This document shows, in pieces, positions 1 through 10,371 of a stretch of DNA of 64,000 nt. The stretch comes from Nitratireductor thuwali. Its GTDB lineage: Bacteria; Pseudomonadota; Alphaproteobacteria; Rhizobiales; Rhizobiaceae. The stretch is from assembly GCF_036621415.1 (NCBI RefSeq), contig NZ_CP030941.1, positions 1 through 64,000 of the forward strand. The letters are read 5' to 3'. Numbering within the stretch: the stretch's first letter is position 1; the number at the start of each line of letters is the position of its first letter. Made by a program: the position numbers and the translations under genes. The notes under the pieces were generated by a model that had not been told where the DNA came from, made no database searches, and worked only from the letters and a program-made list of their open reading frames with translations.

Positions 1-1108
1 GCGTCAGGAAGAGATCGCCACGCCTTTTCGAGGCGGCGTCGGCCAACCGTTGGGGGTCTCCGGCGAAGGCCGTTATTGCATCGGCGTCGAGCACCAGTCC
101 GGCGCCTGCTGGGTTGCAGAATCGCTTCGGCGAAGCGGCGCGTCAGCTCGCCAATGCCGAAACCCGGCCCAGCACATAGGCCTTCGGCCGCCGTTCCTCG
201 TGGAACTCGAGAAGTTCCCGCTCCTCTTCCACCCGGCGCAACATGATCGAGGTCAGGTGCATGGCATTGACGGCCAGCGCAGCGCCCGGCGACAGCAAGG
301 TGACGGCCCCTGCCCCGATCCGGGCCGCCGCCCGCGCCGAAAGCCGCGCCGCGCCGGTCGCCATCGGCCCGCCGGAGAACACTCCGACATGACCGCGGCG
401 ATACTTATGCAGGTCCGGCTCCATGACCGGCCACTCCGCCCGCCAAAGCGCCGGATCGTTGACGAAGCACCGCGGCGCGATCTCGTCGAGCACACGGGCG
501 TCTATGCCGATATCGGCGACCAGCGTTTCGCCGCACAGCGCCCGGCCGGGATAAAGCAGATGGCCGGGCTTGCGCCGGAAGAAGGTGACTGTCAGCGCCG
601 CCGGCGCGGCAATGCCCAGCACCTGGCCGGTGGCGCCGGAAACGCCGGAAGGCAGGTCCACCGCGACCACGCGCACACCGGTTTCCGCCAGGCTGCCCAG
701 AACGCGGGCTGCCGCGCCCCCGACCGGTTTGGAGAGCCCGGCGCCAAACAGCGCGTCGACGGCGATGCGCCCCGGCAGCGGCCGATAATCCTCGAGGGGA
801 GCGCATTCGGCGTGGCACCGCGCCGCCACCGCTTCGCAGTCGGACCCTTGGCGCGGCATCGCCAGCCGCCAGACCTTTGTGTCGAGACCCCGCTCCCGAA
901 GGAGATCGGCAACGACATAGCCATCGCCGCCATTGTTGCCGGGCCCGCACAGAATGTCGAAGCCGGCCGCACCGGCGAACCGTGCGAGAACCGCGTCCGC
1001 GACGGCGGCACCCGCACGGTCCATCAGGCCCGCGCCGTCATGCGGTCCCTTCTCCATGGCCAGCGCGTCGGCGCGGCTCATCTCTTGCGGCGTAAGCAGT
1101 TCAATCAT
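1..1108 (-). pseudogene. Bifunctional NAD(P)HX epimerase/dehydratase (NnrE-NnrD), partial and frameshifted
   Basis: This enzyme repairs hydrated NAD(P)H: the N-terminal YjeF domain epimerises NAD(P)HX and the C-terminal kinase-like domain dehydrates the S form. The epimerase half is clear, with the motif GPGNNGGDGY. The dehydratase domain begins at the HKYRRGHVGVFSGG stretch. The chosen start is the ATG at 1108 (MIELLTPQEM), because the codons upstream of it do not look like the family. The frame breaks near 160, where VLGPGFGIGEL is expected but one C of a GGCCCGG run is missing. It breaks again near 115. After correction, coding continues to the window edge (GLVLDADAITAF), so the gene runs off the left side. 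The breaks match those in glnB and glnA next door and are more likely sequence errors than decay. Confidence 0.85.
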
Positions 1109-1334
1109 GGCGGCCCTTTGTGCGACAAGTTTCCACGACGCCGCCCGTCGCGGCAATTGCATTTCGCGCTCTGCTAATTCTTTTTGCATGGTGCACAATA
1201 ATTGATCACTTGTTAGGGTGCAGACTGCATGTCAGCCGGGCAGCACGGCCCGACCAAGCGCCATCATCTGCACAGCGGGCCGCGCTTCCCGGCGAAAAGC
1301 CACTCCCGCCCCGTGCCGGAACGCCCGCGCATGA

Positions 1335-3193
<1,859 letters not shown>

Positions 3194-3221
3194 TCCGCGC
3201 CACGCGCTTTGCAACGAGCAG

Positions 3222-3250
3222 AACCCCCGGTGGAAACGCCGGGGGTTTTT
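3222..3250 (+). terminator. Rho-independent terminator after glnA
   Basis: A 9-bp stem AACCCCCGG/CCGGGGGTT closes an 8-nt loop (TGGAAACG) and runs directly into TTTTT. It lies 29 bp after the glnA stop and ends the glnB-glnA transcript. Confidence 0.9.
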
Positions 3251-3274
3251 CGTTTGCCGGCGGCGGGCGGGCGG

Positions 3275-3940
3275 CTACAGACGGTCGAGCGACCAGCTGA
3301 CGATTTCGGCGGCGGCAACCTGGAAGGCGGCGTCGAGCGCACGGAAATAGGCATTGTTGCCGCTTCCGCTGACAGGCGCGCTGGCCACGAAGGTCTGCGA
3401 GGCCCGGACGACGCCCGTGCGGTCGTTCAAAACGCGGACGTAAAGCTCGACGAAAGCCGCCTCGCCGCCATCGGCGCGAATCTCGAATGCGCGGATTTCC
3501 GGAATGATCTGATAATCGATGGCGAGCCCATCGCCTGGCTTGCCGACGCCGCCAAGCGCATCGGTCGACTGAAAGGCCGCGGAGAGCTTGGCCTGGACGA
3601 TGTTGGGCAGATTATCGGCCCAGCGCGCGCCGCCGAGGAGTTGGACGGCGCCATCCCGGGTCCGAACGACGATGTTCTCGCCGTCGAACACTTTCAGCGC
3701 GTCCGGCTCGGCAATCAATATCTGGACACGCGCCAGCCGACGGCCGCTCTCGACGCGCGGTGAACTCAGCTCATAGGCGTCGACCGGCGGCGGACCGAAG
3801 CCGGGAATGGCTGCGCATCCGCTCAGGGAAGCGGCGAGTGCAAGCCCGCATGCAATGCGCAATCTTCTCAATTCGAGCTCCCGGAAATCCCCTGCCCCCG
3901 TACAGGTCGAAAGTCTTGCGGGCCGATCTGTCCTTGTCAA
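3275..3940 (-). CDS. ABC-type transport auxiliary lipoprotein (PqiC/Mla-associated)
   Basis: This 221-residue protein is the lipoprotein partner of an Mla/MCE lipid transporter, of the ABC-type transport auxiliary lipoprotein family. A hydrophobic segment ends in a lipobox, SLSGC, with the acylated cysteine at residue 42. That is late for a lipoprotein signal, so a downstream TTG at 3871 preceded by GGAG may be the real start. The ATG at 3940 overlaps the mlaD stop by 4 bp (ATGA), which suggests translational coupling. The mature part would sit in the periplasm anchored to a membrane. It is the last gene of the mlaE-mlaF-mlaD-lipoprotein operon. Confidence 0.8.
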   Translation of the reverse strand: MTRTDRPARLSTCTGAGDFRELELRRLRIACGLALAASLSGCAAIPGFGPPPVDAYELSSPRVESGRRLARVQILIAEPDALKVFDGENIVVRTRDGAVQLLGGARWADNLPNIVQAKLSAAFQSTDALGGVGKPGDGLAIDYQIIPEIRAFEIRADGGEAAFVELYVRVLNDRTGVVRASQTFVASAPVSGSGNNAYFRALDAAFQVAAAEIVSWSLDRL

Positions 3941-5309
3941 CGGCGCTGGCGGCCCTCATAGCGCCGAATGGAGCCTTCCCCACCGGTAATGATGCGTTGC
4001 GGGTTCTGCTCGAATTCGGTGACGGCGCGCTCTATGCGGTTGATCGCGCGCCGGGAGTCTTGCACCAGCGCCTCCACCTCGCGCAATCCCTGAACGGAAA
4101 AGCGCGAAAGCCCCTCGGTGATCGGTCCTATGCGGGCATTCAGCGTTTCGGCCACCTGGCGGAACGATTGCAGCGTGGCTCGCGCCTCTCCAATCAGGTC
4201 CTCGCCTTCGCCCGCGTCCAGCATGCCGTCGAGCTTCGCCAGCACGCCATCGACGCGAACGGAGGCCTGGTTGAGCCGACTGGCAAGCTGGCCCGCGTCG
4301 GAGATGAACTGATCGATATCCTCGGTGCGTCCGCCGATCGTCTGGCTGACGCGGGCGATGTCCTTCGAAGCCTCGTTGACGGCGGTGCTCGCCTGCTCGA
4401 AATTCTGAACGGCCGTGGCCACGGCCGCGGCGTCCACTCCCTCCAGCACGTCATCGACCTTGCCGAGCGTGACGGTCGCATTGCGCGAGAAGTCGCCGAT
4501 CGAGGCGACCGCCTCGTCAACGCCCGCCATGATCGTGTCGAGCTCGTCGCTGGCGCTCGCCAGCCGGCTGGTGAACGTGTCGATATTGCCGACGATCTTG
4601 GCCACCCGCTCCCTGTCGACGGAAACGATCAGTTCCTCGGCTGCCTGCAGGGTCGTTTCGAGCTGGTCCGAAACCTTCGCGATGGTGCCGGACAGGTTGC
4701 TGACATTTTCGAGGAAGCGGTCGATGCCTTCGGCATTGCGCGACAGCGAGGCAGAGAAGGTCTCGACATTGCGTAGCGTCTCCGTCAACGGACCGCGCGC
4801 GTCGGTCACGAAGCCCTCCAGTTCCCCGATGACGTTGTCGGCGCGCGTCAGGAGGCTTTGGGCCGTCTGCAGCAGGTTCGTCACTGCGGAAGGGCTCGCC
4901 GTGATCTCGGCGACCGTATTCTGCTCCTCGGCCAGTTCGAGGAGGTTCGGCTCATCGGGATCCCCGCCTTCAGTTCGATATTTGCCGTTCCGGTGAGACC
5001 CGCCAGCCCGACATCGGCCTGCGTCGAGCGCGTGATGGGCGTCAGCCGGTCGACCTCCGCATCGGCGATGGCAACGCTCGGATTGGTAAGGTCGAGATAG
5101 ACGCGGCGGACATCGCCCACCTGGACACCGTTGAAAAGAACCGCGCTGCCACGTCGAAGTCCGGACGCCGAACCGGGGATGCGGAAACGCAGCGTAGCGG
5201 TCTCGCCGCGATCGCCGATTGCAGCCGTCCAGTAGACGAACCCGAATGCCGCCAGAACGGCAAGGATCGTGAACAACCCGACGACGACATAATTTGCTTT
5301 TGTTTCCAT
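3937..5309 (-). pseudogene. mlaD: MlaD-type MCE-domain substrate-binding protein, one frameshift
   Basis: MlaD proteins are inner-membrane-anchored MCE proteins that pass phospholipid between the membranes and the MlaFE transporter. Residues 1-30 (METKANYVVVGLFTILAVLAA) form the single membrane anchor. The MCE domain follows (FRIPGSASGLRRGSAVLFNG, TGTANIELK). The rest is a long helical tail rich in regularly spaced hydrophobics, as in larger alphaproteobacterial MlaD proteins. The frame breaks once near 4962-4968, where one base is missing in the GC run before DPDEPNLLELAEEQNTVAEI. Coding then continues cleanly to 3937. With one base restored the protein is about 457 residues. Probably a sequence error. 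Confidence 0.82.
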
Positions 5310-5338
5310 CAGTTAGACGTCTTCTTTATATCTGTTCG

Positions 5339-6145
5339 TCAGCGATCTATACGCCGCGCGCGCTTGCCCCGGAAATAGGACTTCACCCACGGCTCCTCGC
5401 TTTGCATCATGTCGTCGACAGTGCCTTCCACCAGTACACGTTTCTTGCCCAGCACGGCAATGCGATCGCATGCCGTCAACAGGCTGTCGAGATCATGGGT
5501 CACCATATAAACGGTCAGGCCCATCGTATCGCGCATCTTGGCGACCAACTCGTCGAAGTCGGCCGCACCGATCGGATCGAGGCCGGAAGTGGGTTCGTCC
5601 AGGAACACGATGTCGGGATCAAGCGCCAGGGCGCGGGCAAGCGCGGCGCGCTTGATCATGCCTCCCGACAATTCGTAAGGGTGCTTGTAAGCGGCATCGC
5701 GCGGCAGCCCCACCAGTTCCACCTTGAGCAGCGCCAGCTCGTTCATGAGCGCCTTCGGCAGGTCGAGATATTCGCGCATGGGGACCTGAATGTTCTCCAG
5801 GACGGTCAACGCCGAAAACAGGGCGCCGTGCTGGAACATGACGCCGAGGCGCATGTCGAGCAGCATGCGCTCGTGCTCGTCCAGATGCTGCAGGTCCTTG
5901 TCGAACAGGCAGATCGACCCGGCGGCCTTGGGCACCAGGCCCAGTATGGCGCGCAGCAGCACCGACTTTCCCGACCCGGAAGCGCCGACGAAGCCCAGGA
6001 TTTCGCCGCGATACACGTCCAGCGACAGGTTTTCCAGAACGCTTGTCTCGCCGAACCTCACGCTGACGTCCCGCGCCGAGAGCACCACCTCGCGCCGTTC
6101 GTTCTGCGCCGGCTCGGCGCCGTCGTTTTGGGGCGATGCGGCCAT
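5339..6145 (-). CDS. mlaF: ABC transporter ATP-binding protein MlaF
   Basis: This 268-residue ATPase powers the Mla phospholipid transporter. It shows the Walker A motif GASGSGKS, a signature ELSGGMIKRAALARALAL and Walker B DIVFLDEPTSGLDP, then the H-loop VTHD. The start is the ATG at 6145 (MAASPQNDGAEP), which in the corrected sequence overlaps the mlaE stop as TGATG. It sits between mlaE and mlaD in the same direction. The C-terminal RGKRARRIDR is basic, as in MlaF homologues. Confidence 0.88.
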   Translation of the reverse strand: MAASPQNDGAEPAQNERREVVLSARDVSVRFGETSVLENLSLDVYRGEILGFVGASGSGKSVLLRAILGLVPKAAGSICLFDKDLQHLDEHERMLLDMRLGVMFQHGALFSALTVLENIQVPMREYLDLPKALMNELALLKVELVGLPRDAAYKHPYELSGGMIKRAALARALALDPDIVFLDEPTSGLDPIGAADFDELVAKMRDTMGLTVYMVTHDLDSLLTACDRIAVLGKKRVLVEGTVDDMMQSEEPWVKSYFRGKRARRIDR

Positions 6146-7331
6146 CAAAATCGATCGCCGCGTAGAACATGGCAAACATCCCGTCCACCACGATGACGAC
6201 GAATATGGCCTTCACCACCGAGGCCGTGACGTGGCTGCCGAGCGACTCGGCGCTGCCGCCGACCTTCATGCCTTCGACCGAGGCGATCACGCCGATGATC
6301 AGCGCCATGAACGGCGCTTTGATGAGGCCGGCGAAGATGCTCGACAGATCGATGGCCTCACGCAGTCGGTCGATGAAGGCAGCCGGCGGGATGCCCGAAT
6401 AAAGCCAGGCCGTGGCCATCGCGCCAGCCAGCGCGGCGAAATTGGCTACGATGGTAAGGCACGGTATGGCGATCACGAGGGCGACGAGGCGCGGAAACAC
6501 CAGCACGCCAACGGGGTTGAGGCCGATCACGGTAAGGGCGTCGACTTCCTCCCGCATCTTCATGGAGCCAATTTCGGCGGTGATCGCACTTCCGGAGCGG
6601 CCGGAGATCATGATCGCCGTCATCAGCACGCCGAGCTCGCGAAGGATCAGGATGCCGACAAGGTCGACAACGAATATCTCCGCGCCGAAATAGCGCAGCT
6701 GGAACGCGCCCTGCTGGGCGATGATGGCGCCGACGATAGCCGACATCAACACGATGATCGGCACGGCGCCCACGCCCATCCGGTCGATCTGGCTGACGAT
6801 GGCCGCCGGGTTGATGGCATGCTTGCGGCCCAGCTTCATCTGGGCGCCGCTGACGGTGGCCCCGAGGATGTGAAGCCCGTAGCGTATATCGTCGCGCGCT
6901 TCGTACATGGAGCGGCCGACAGCCATGGGAATACGAACGAGCCAGCCGTCCCGCGGCGGCTTGGGCGGCAATTCCGGCTGTTCCGCGATTGGCTCGACGG
7001 CCTCCAGCAATATTCTGGCGGCAGCGCTTTCGCCGCTGATCTCGACGGTTGCCCCGCGCCGCCGCTGTTCGGCGATGAGCCGGGCGATCAGCCATGCTCC
7101 GGCCGTGTCCAGATAGCCCGTTCGGGAAAGGTCGAGTTCCAGCGTTTCGAAATCGTCGCGTGCCAGAAGTGCCCGCATATCGCCGTCGACGAGGCCCACC
7201 GTCCGCGTGGTCCAGTCACCGGCAAGCCGGCAGGCCAGCGTGCCGCCGTCGGACGAGGTTTCCACGGCCGGGGCGCGCACCGCCCCAGGCTGGCCTTCGT
7301 CATGTGCTTGCGTCATCTCACTGCTCGCCAT
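6145..7331 (-). CDS. mlaE: MlaE-family permease with N-terminal STAS-like domain
   Basis: This is the membrane subunit of the Mla transporter. Residues about 25-115 resemble a STAS/MlaB domain (LELDLSRTGYLDTAGAWLI), so the MlaB role appears fused to the permease, as in other alphaproteobacteria. The MlaE domain follows, with GVGAVPIIVLMSAIVGAI and SGRSGSAITAEIGSMKMREE, and ends in FAMFYAAI. As given, the frame does not stop there but runs on, antisense-like, through mlaF to 5619. One base is probably missing in GCGATCGATTTTGATGG. Restoring it gives a TGA at 6147-6145 overlapping the mlaF ATG. First gene of the mla operon. Confidence 0.82.
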
Positions 7332-7431
7332 AAACGTGCTTTAGCGCATCAACCCGTTCCGTGGGAACCGATTTCGCCCCGCGCGGCTTCGGATAGAGGC
7401 TTGCCCACAACAGACGAACCCGAGAGGACCC

Positions 7432-8415
7432 ATGCCGCTTTCCCTGATCGTCGAAGTCGAGCGCTTTCCCATTGCCGGCGTTTTCCGCATTTCCAGGGAA
7501 TCGCGCACGGAAGCGACTGTCGTCACCTGCATTATCGGCGACGACAGGGCGACCGGGCGCGGGGAGTGCGTGCCGTACAAGCGCTATGGGGAGACACTGG
7601 AAGGGGTCGTTGAACTCATTGAAAGCCTCCGCTCCGACATTGCCGACGGCATCACGCGGCGGGAACTCATGTCGAAGATGCCGGCAGGGGCGGCGCGCAA
7701 CGCCATCGACTGCGCCCTGTGGGATCTGGAAGCCAAGCGGAGCGGCAAGCCCGTTTACGAGCACGTCTGCCGGCAGCCGCCGCGGCCCGTGACGACCGCC
7801 TACACGATCTCGCTCGGAGAGCCCGACGAGATGGCCACACGGGCGCGCGCCGTCTCGGACCGGCCGCTGCTCAAGGTGAAGGTCGGCGGCGCCAATGACG
7901 TGGCCCGCATTCGAGCAGTCGCAGCGGCCGCGCCGAACAGCCGGCTCATCGTCGACGCCAATGAAGGCTGGAACGACGACAACATAAAAGACAATCTTTT
8001 GGCCTGCGCCCATCACAATGTGGCGCTGGTAGAGCAGCCGCTGCCCGCGGGGAAGGATGCGATATTACGGGATATTCCCCACGCCGTGCCGGTCTGCGCC
8101 GACGAAAGCCTGCATACCGCCGATGATCTGGAAGCGATGCGCGGCCTTTACGACGCCATCAACATCAAGCTCGACAAGACCGGTGGCCTGACGGCAGCGC
8201 TGGAACTGCGCGAAAAGGGCCGTGAACTCGGCTTCTCGATAATGATCGGCTGCATGGTCGGCACGTCGCTTGCCATGGCGCCCGGCGTCTTGTTGGCGCA
8301 AGACGCCGATTTTGTGGACCTCGACGGGCCATTGATGCTCAGGGAAGACCGTGTGCCGGGGCTCCGCTATTCCGGTGCCCTCGTTTCGCCGCCCGATCCC
8401 GACCTGTGGGGCTAG
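7432..8415 (+). CDS. dgcA: Dipeptide epimerase / N-acetyl-D-glutamate racemase (DgcA-like), enolase superfamily
   Basis: This 327-residue protein belongs to the muconate-lactonizing/dipeptide-epimerase branch of the enolase superfamily. The catalytic pieces are present: KVK (Lys148, Lys150), metal ligands in VDANEGW (Asp175), VEQP (Glu201) and CADES (Asp224), and the second base lysine in IKLDKTGG (Lys246). Characterised relatives epimerise L-Ala-D/L-Glu, and in rhizobia the DgcA form racemises N-acetylglutamate. Which substrate applies here cannot be read from sequence. It is divergent from the mla operon, and its TAG stop lies inside a dispersed repeat shared with the convergent phosphoesterase gene. 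Confidence 0.8.
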   Translation: MPLSLIVEVERFPIAGVFRISRESRTEATVVTCIIGDDRATGRGECVPYKRYGETLEGVVELIESLRSDIADGITRRELMSKMPAGAARNAIDCALWDLEAKRSGKPVYEHVCRQPPRPVTTAYTISLGEPDEMATRARAVSDRPLLKVKVGGANDVARIRAVAAAAPNSRLIVDANEGWNDDNIKDNLLACAHHNVALVEQPLPAGKDAILRDIPHAVPVCADESLHTADDLEAMRGLYDAINIKLDKTGGLTAALELREKGRELGFSIMIGCMVGTSLAMAPGVLLAQDADFVDLDGPLMLREDRVPGLRYSGALVSPPDPDLWG

Positions 8416-8500
8416 AGTGCTTCCAGGAAAAGTGGAAGCCGGTCTTCGGTCTAGAATTGCATACGGTTCGGCGCTCTTGTGAAATGGTGAACGGATCTAG
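8412..8500. repeat. Dispersed CTAG-bounded repeat, copy A
   Basis: This 89-bp segment begins CTAGAGTGCTTCCAGG and ends GGATCTAG. Its core AAAAGTGGAAGCCGGT and the following TTCGGTC are shared with copies near 36.3 kb and 46.0 kb. It fills the gap between two convergent genes, and its terminal CTAG supplies the stop codon of each one (8413-8415 forward, 8497-8499 reverse). It resembles small palindromic repeats scattered through rhizobial genomes. Confidence 0.7.
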
Positions 8501-9342
8501 GCCGGTTCGACTTCGACCGGCTTCGGGCGGATGCCGGCTTCCAGGCGTTTGCGCCCACGTTCGGCCGCTGTCGTCAACGCGGGATGGCCCGTCCATGACA
8601 GAATGTCGAAACGGCCGTCGAAATCCTCGACCAGCGCGGTGCAACTCTCCACCCAGTCGCCGGTGTTCATGTAGCGCACGCCGGCGATGTCCTCGATCGC
8701 GGCGTGATGGATATGGCCGCAGATCACTCCGTCGACATTCGACCGCACCGCTTCCTGCGCCAGGATGTCCTGAAAGGAACTGATGAACTTCACGGCCTTC
8801 TTGACCTTGACCTTGGCCCAGGAGGAGAACGACCAGTAGGGCCGCCCCATGAGCCGGCGGAAGAAGCCGACGGCCCGATTAACCAGAATGGCACCGTCAT
8901 AGGCCTTATCGCCGAGATAGGCGAGCCAGCGGACATTGTGCACCACGGCGTCGAACTGGTCGCCATGGATGACCAGAAAGCGCTTTCCGTCCGCGGCCTC
9001 GTGGACAATGCGGTCGGCCACCACGATCCCGCCGAAATGCACGCCCTGGAAAGGCCGCAGGAACTCGTCGTGATTGCCGGCGATATAGTAGATTCTCGTC
9101 CCCTTGCGCGCCTTGCGCAGCAGCTTTTGCACGACGTCGTTATGGGCCTGCGGCCAATGCCAGGAGCGCCGCAGCCGCCAACCGTCGACGATATCTCCGA
9201 CCAGATAGATCGTCTCCGCCTCGTGATGGCGCAGGAAGTCTATGAGGAATTCCGCCTTGGCGGGCTTCGATCCCAGGTGAACGTCCGAGATGAAGATGGT
9301 GCGGTATCTGTGGGGCGTGGCGGCGGTCATCGCTTCGTCCAT
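8497..9342 (-). CDS. UDP-2,3-diacylglucosamine diphosphatase-like metallophosphoesterase (LpxH family)
   Basis: This 281-residue calcineurin-type phosphoesterase carries the full metal-binding set: ISDVHLG, VGDIVDGW, AGNHDE, IHGDQFD and GHIHH. It belongs to the LpxH-like group, whose type member removes UMP from UDP-2,3-diacylglucosamine during lipid A synthesis. Many alphaproteobacteria use LpxI for that step, so the exact substrate is uncertain. The start is the ATG at 9342, with a second ATG four codons in. Its TAG stop comes from repeat copy A. Confidence 0.78.
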   Translation of the reverse strand: MDEAMTAATPHRYRTIFISDVHLGSKPAKAEFLIDFLRHHEAETIYLVGDIVDGWRLRRSWHWPQAHNDVVQKLLRKARKGTRIYYIAGNHDEFLRPFQGVHFGGIVVADRIVHEAADGKRFLVIHGDQFDAVVHNVRWLAYLGDKAYDGAILVNRAVGFFRRLMGRPYWSFSSWAKVKVKKAVKFISSFQDILAQEAVRSNVDGVICGHIHHAAIEDIAGVRYMNTGDWVESCTALVEDFDGRFDILSWTGHPALTTAAERGRKRLEAGIRPKPVEVEPA

Positions 9343-9555
9343 GCTAGAGCCTTCTGCGGTCAGATCGAATCGTTTGGGCTCCGCATGGATGCGGAAAACC
9401 GAGGAAATGAGGGCATTTTGTGCGTTCCAGAGGCCTCAAGGCGTTCCAAGTGCGGTCGCGCCTCCTATGGCCAGATTCATGTCACAGCCATATGACGGTT
9501 GTTTATTGCCCCCCTTGCGGCTAGATGAACCGGACGGAAAATCGGGGAGAAAATC

Positions 9556-10335
9556 ATGGATCTCGGCATCAGCGGGAAGAACGCCATCGTCTGCGCATCG
9601 AGCCGGGGCCTCGGCCGCGGTTGCGCCATGGCGCTGGCGGAGGCCGGCTGCCGCGTGGTCGTCAACGGGCGCAGCGCCGATTCGGTGAAGCGGACGGCCG
9701 AGGAGATCCGCGACCGCTTTTCCGCCGAGGTCGCCGAGGTCATCGGCGACGTGGCGGAGCCTGCGGTCCAGAAGGCGCTTCTGGCCGCGTGCCCCGCGCC
9801 AGACATCCTCGTCAACAATAATGGCGGCCCTCCCCGGCGCGACTTCCGGGAGCTTACGCGCGAAGCGATGCTCGACGGGGTGACCCAGAACATGGTCGTT
9901 CCTCTCGAGCTCATTCAGGCCGTGGTGGACGGTATGGCCGAGCGCGGTTTCGGCCGTATCGTCAACATCACCTCGCTTTCCGTGTACATGCCGATCGAAG
10001 GTCTCGACCTTTCGTCCGGCGCGCGCGCCGGTCTCACGGCCTTCCTTGCCGGGGTGTCCCGCACCGTGGCGTCCAGCAACGTGACCATCAACAACATCCT
10101 GCCCGGCAAGATGGATACCGAGCGCCTGCAAGGCGGAATTCGCCGCGGCGCAGAAACGTCGGGAATGAGCGTCGAGCAGCAGGCCAAGCTCCAGATGGAG
10201 GCAATCCCGGCCAAACGGTTCGGAACGGCAGAGGAGTTCGGCAAGGCCTGCGCTTTCCTGTGCTCTTCGCATGCGGGCTACATCACCGGCCAGAATCTCA
10301 TCCTGGACGGCGGCCTCTACACCAGCGCATTCTAA
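9556..10335 (+). CDS. SDR-family oxidoreductase of the atypical FabG-like type lacking the YxxxK pair
   Basis: This 259-residue Rossmann protein is related to 3-oxoacyl-ACP reductases. The cofactor loop is ASSRGLGRG (residues 14-22), and NNNGGPP (87-93) replaces the usual NNAG. Catalytic Ser140 is present in VNITS. The Tyr and Lys expected near 153 and 157 are Ser153 and Arg157 (DLSSGARAG). This NNxGGP/S-x-x-x-R pattern recurs in a known group of divergent SDRs whose reaction is unclear, so it is not a corruption here. The C-terminal TGQNLILDGGLY is typical. It precedes maeB by 36 bp and may be cotranscribed with it. Confidence 0.82.
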   Translation: MDLGISGKNAIVCASSRGLGRGCAMALAEAGCRVVVNGRSADSVKRTAEEIRDRFSAEVAEVIGDVAEPAVQKALLAACPAPDILVNNNGGPPRRDFRELTREAMLDGVTQNMVVPLELIQAVVDGMAERGFGRIVNITSLSVYMPIEGLDLSSGARAGLTAFLAGVSRTVASSNVTINNILPGKMDTERLQGGIRRGAETSGMSVEQQAKLQMEAIPAKRFGTAEEFGKACAFLCSSHAGYITGQNLILDGGLYTSAF

Positions 10336-10371
10336 TTCTTCCCGCATCGCGAGCGGACAAGGGAATATTTC

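Noticed and set aside
5790..7613. Long open frame on the plus strand opposite mlaE
   Set aside because: Its product is Arg/His/Asp-rich with no family features. It is a GC-rich antisense shadow of the mla genes.
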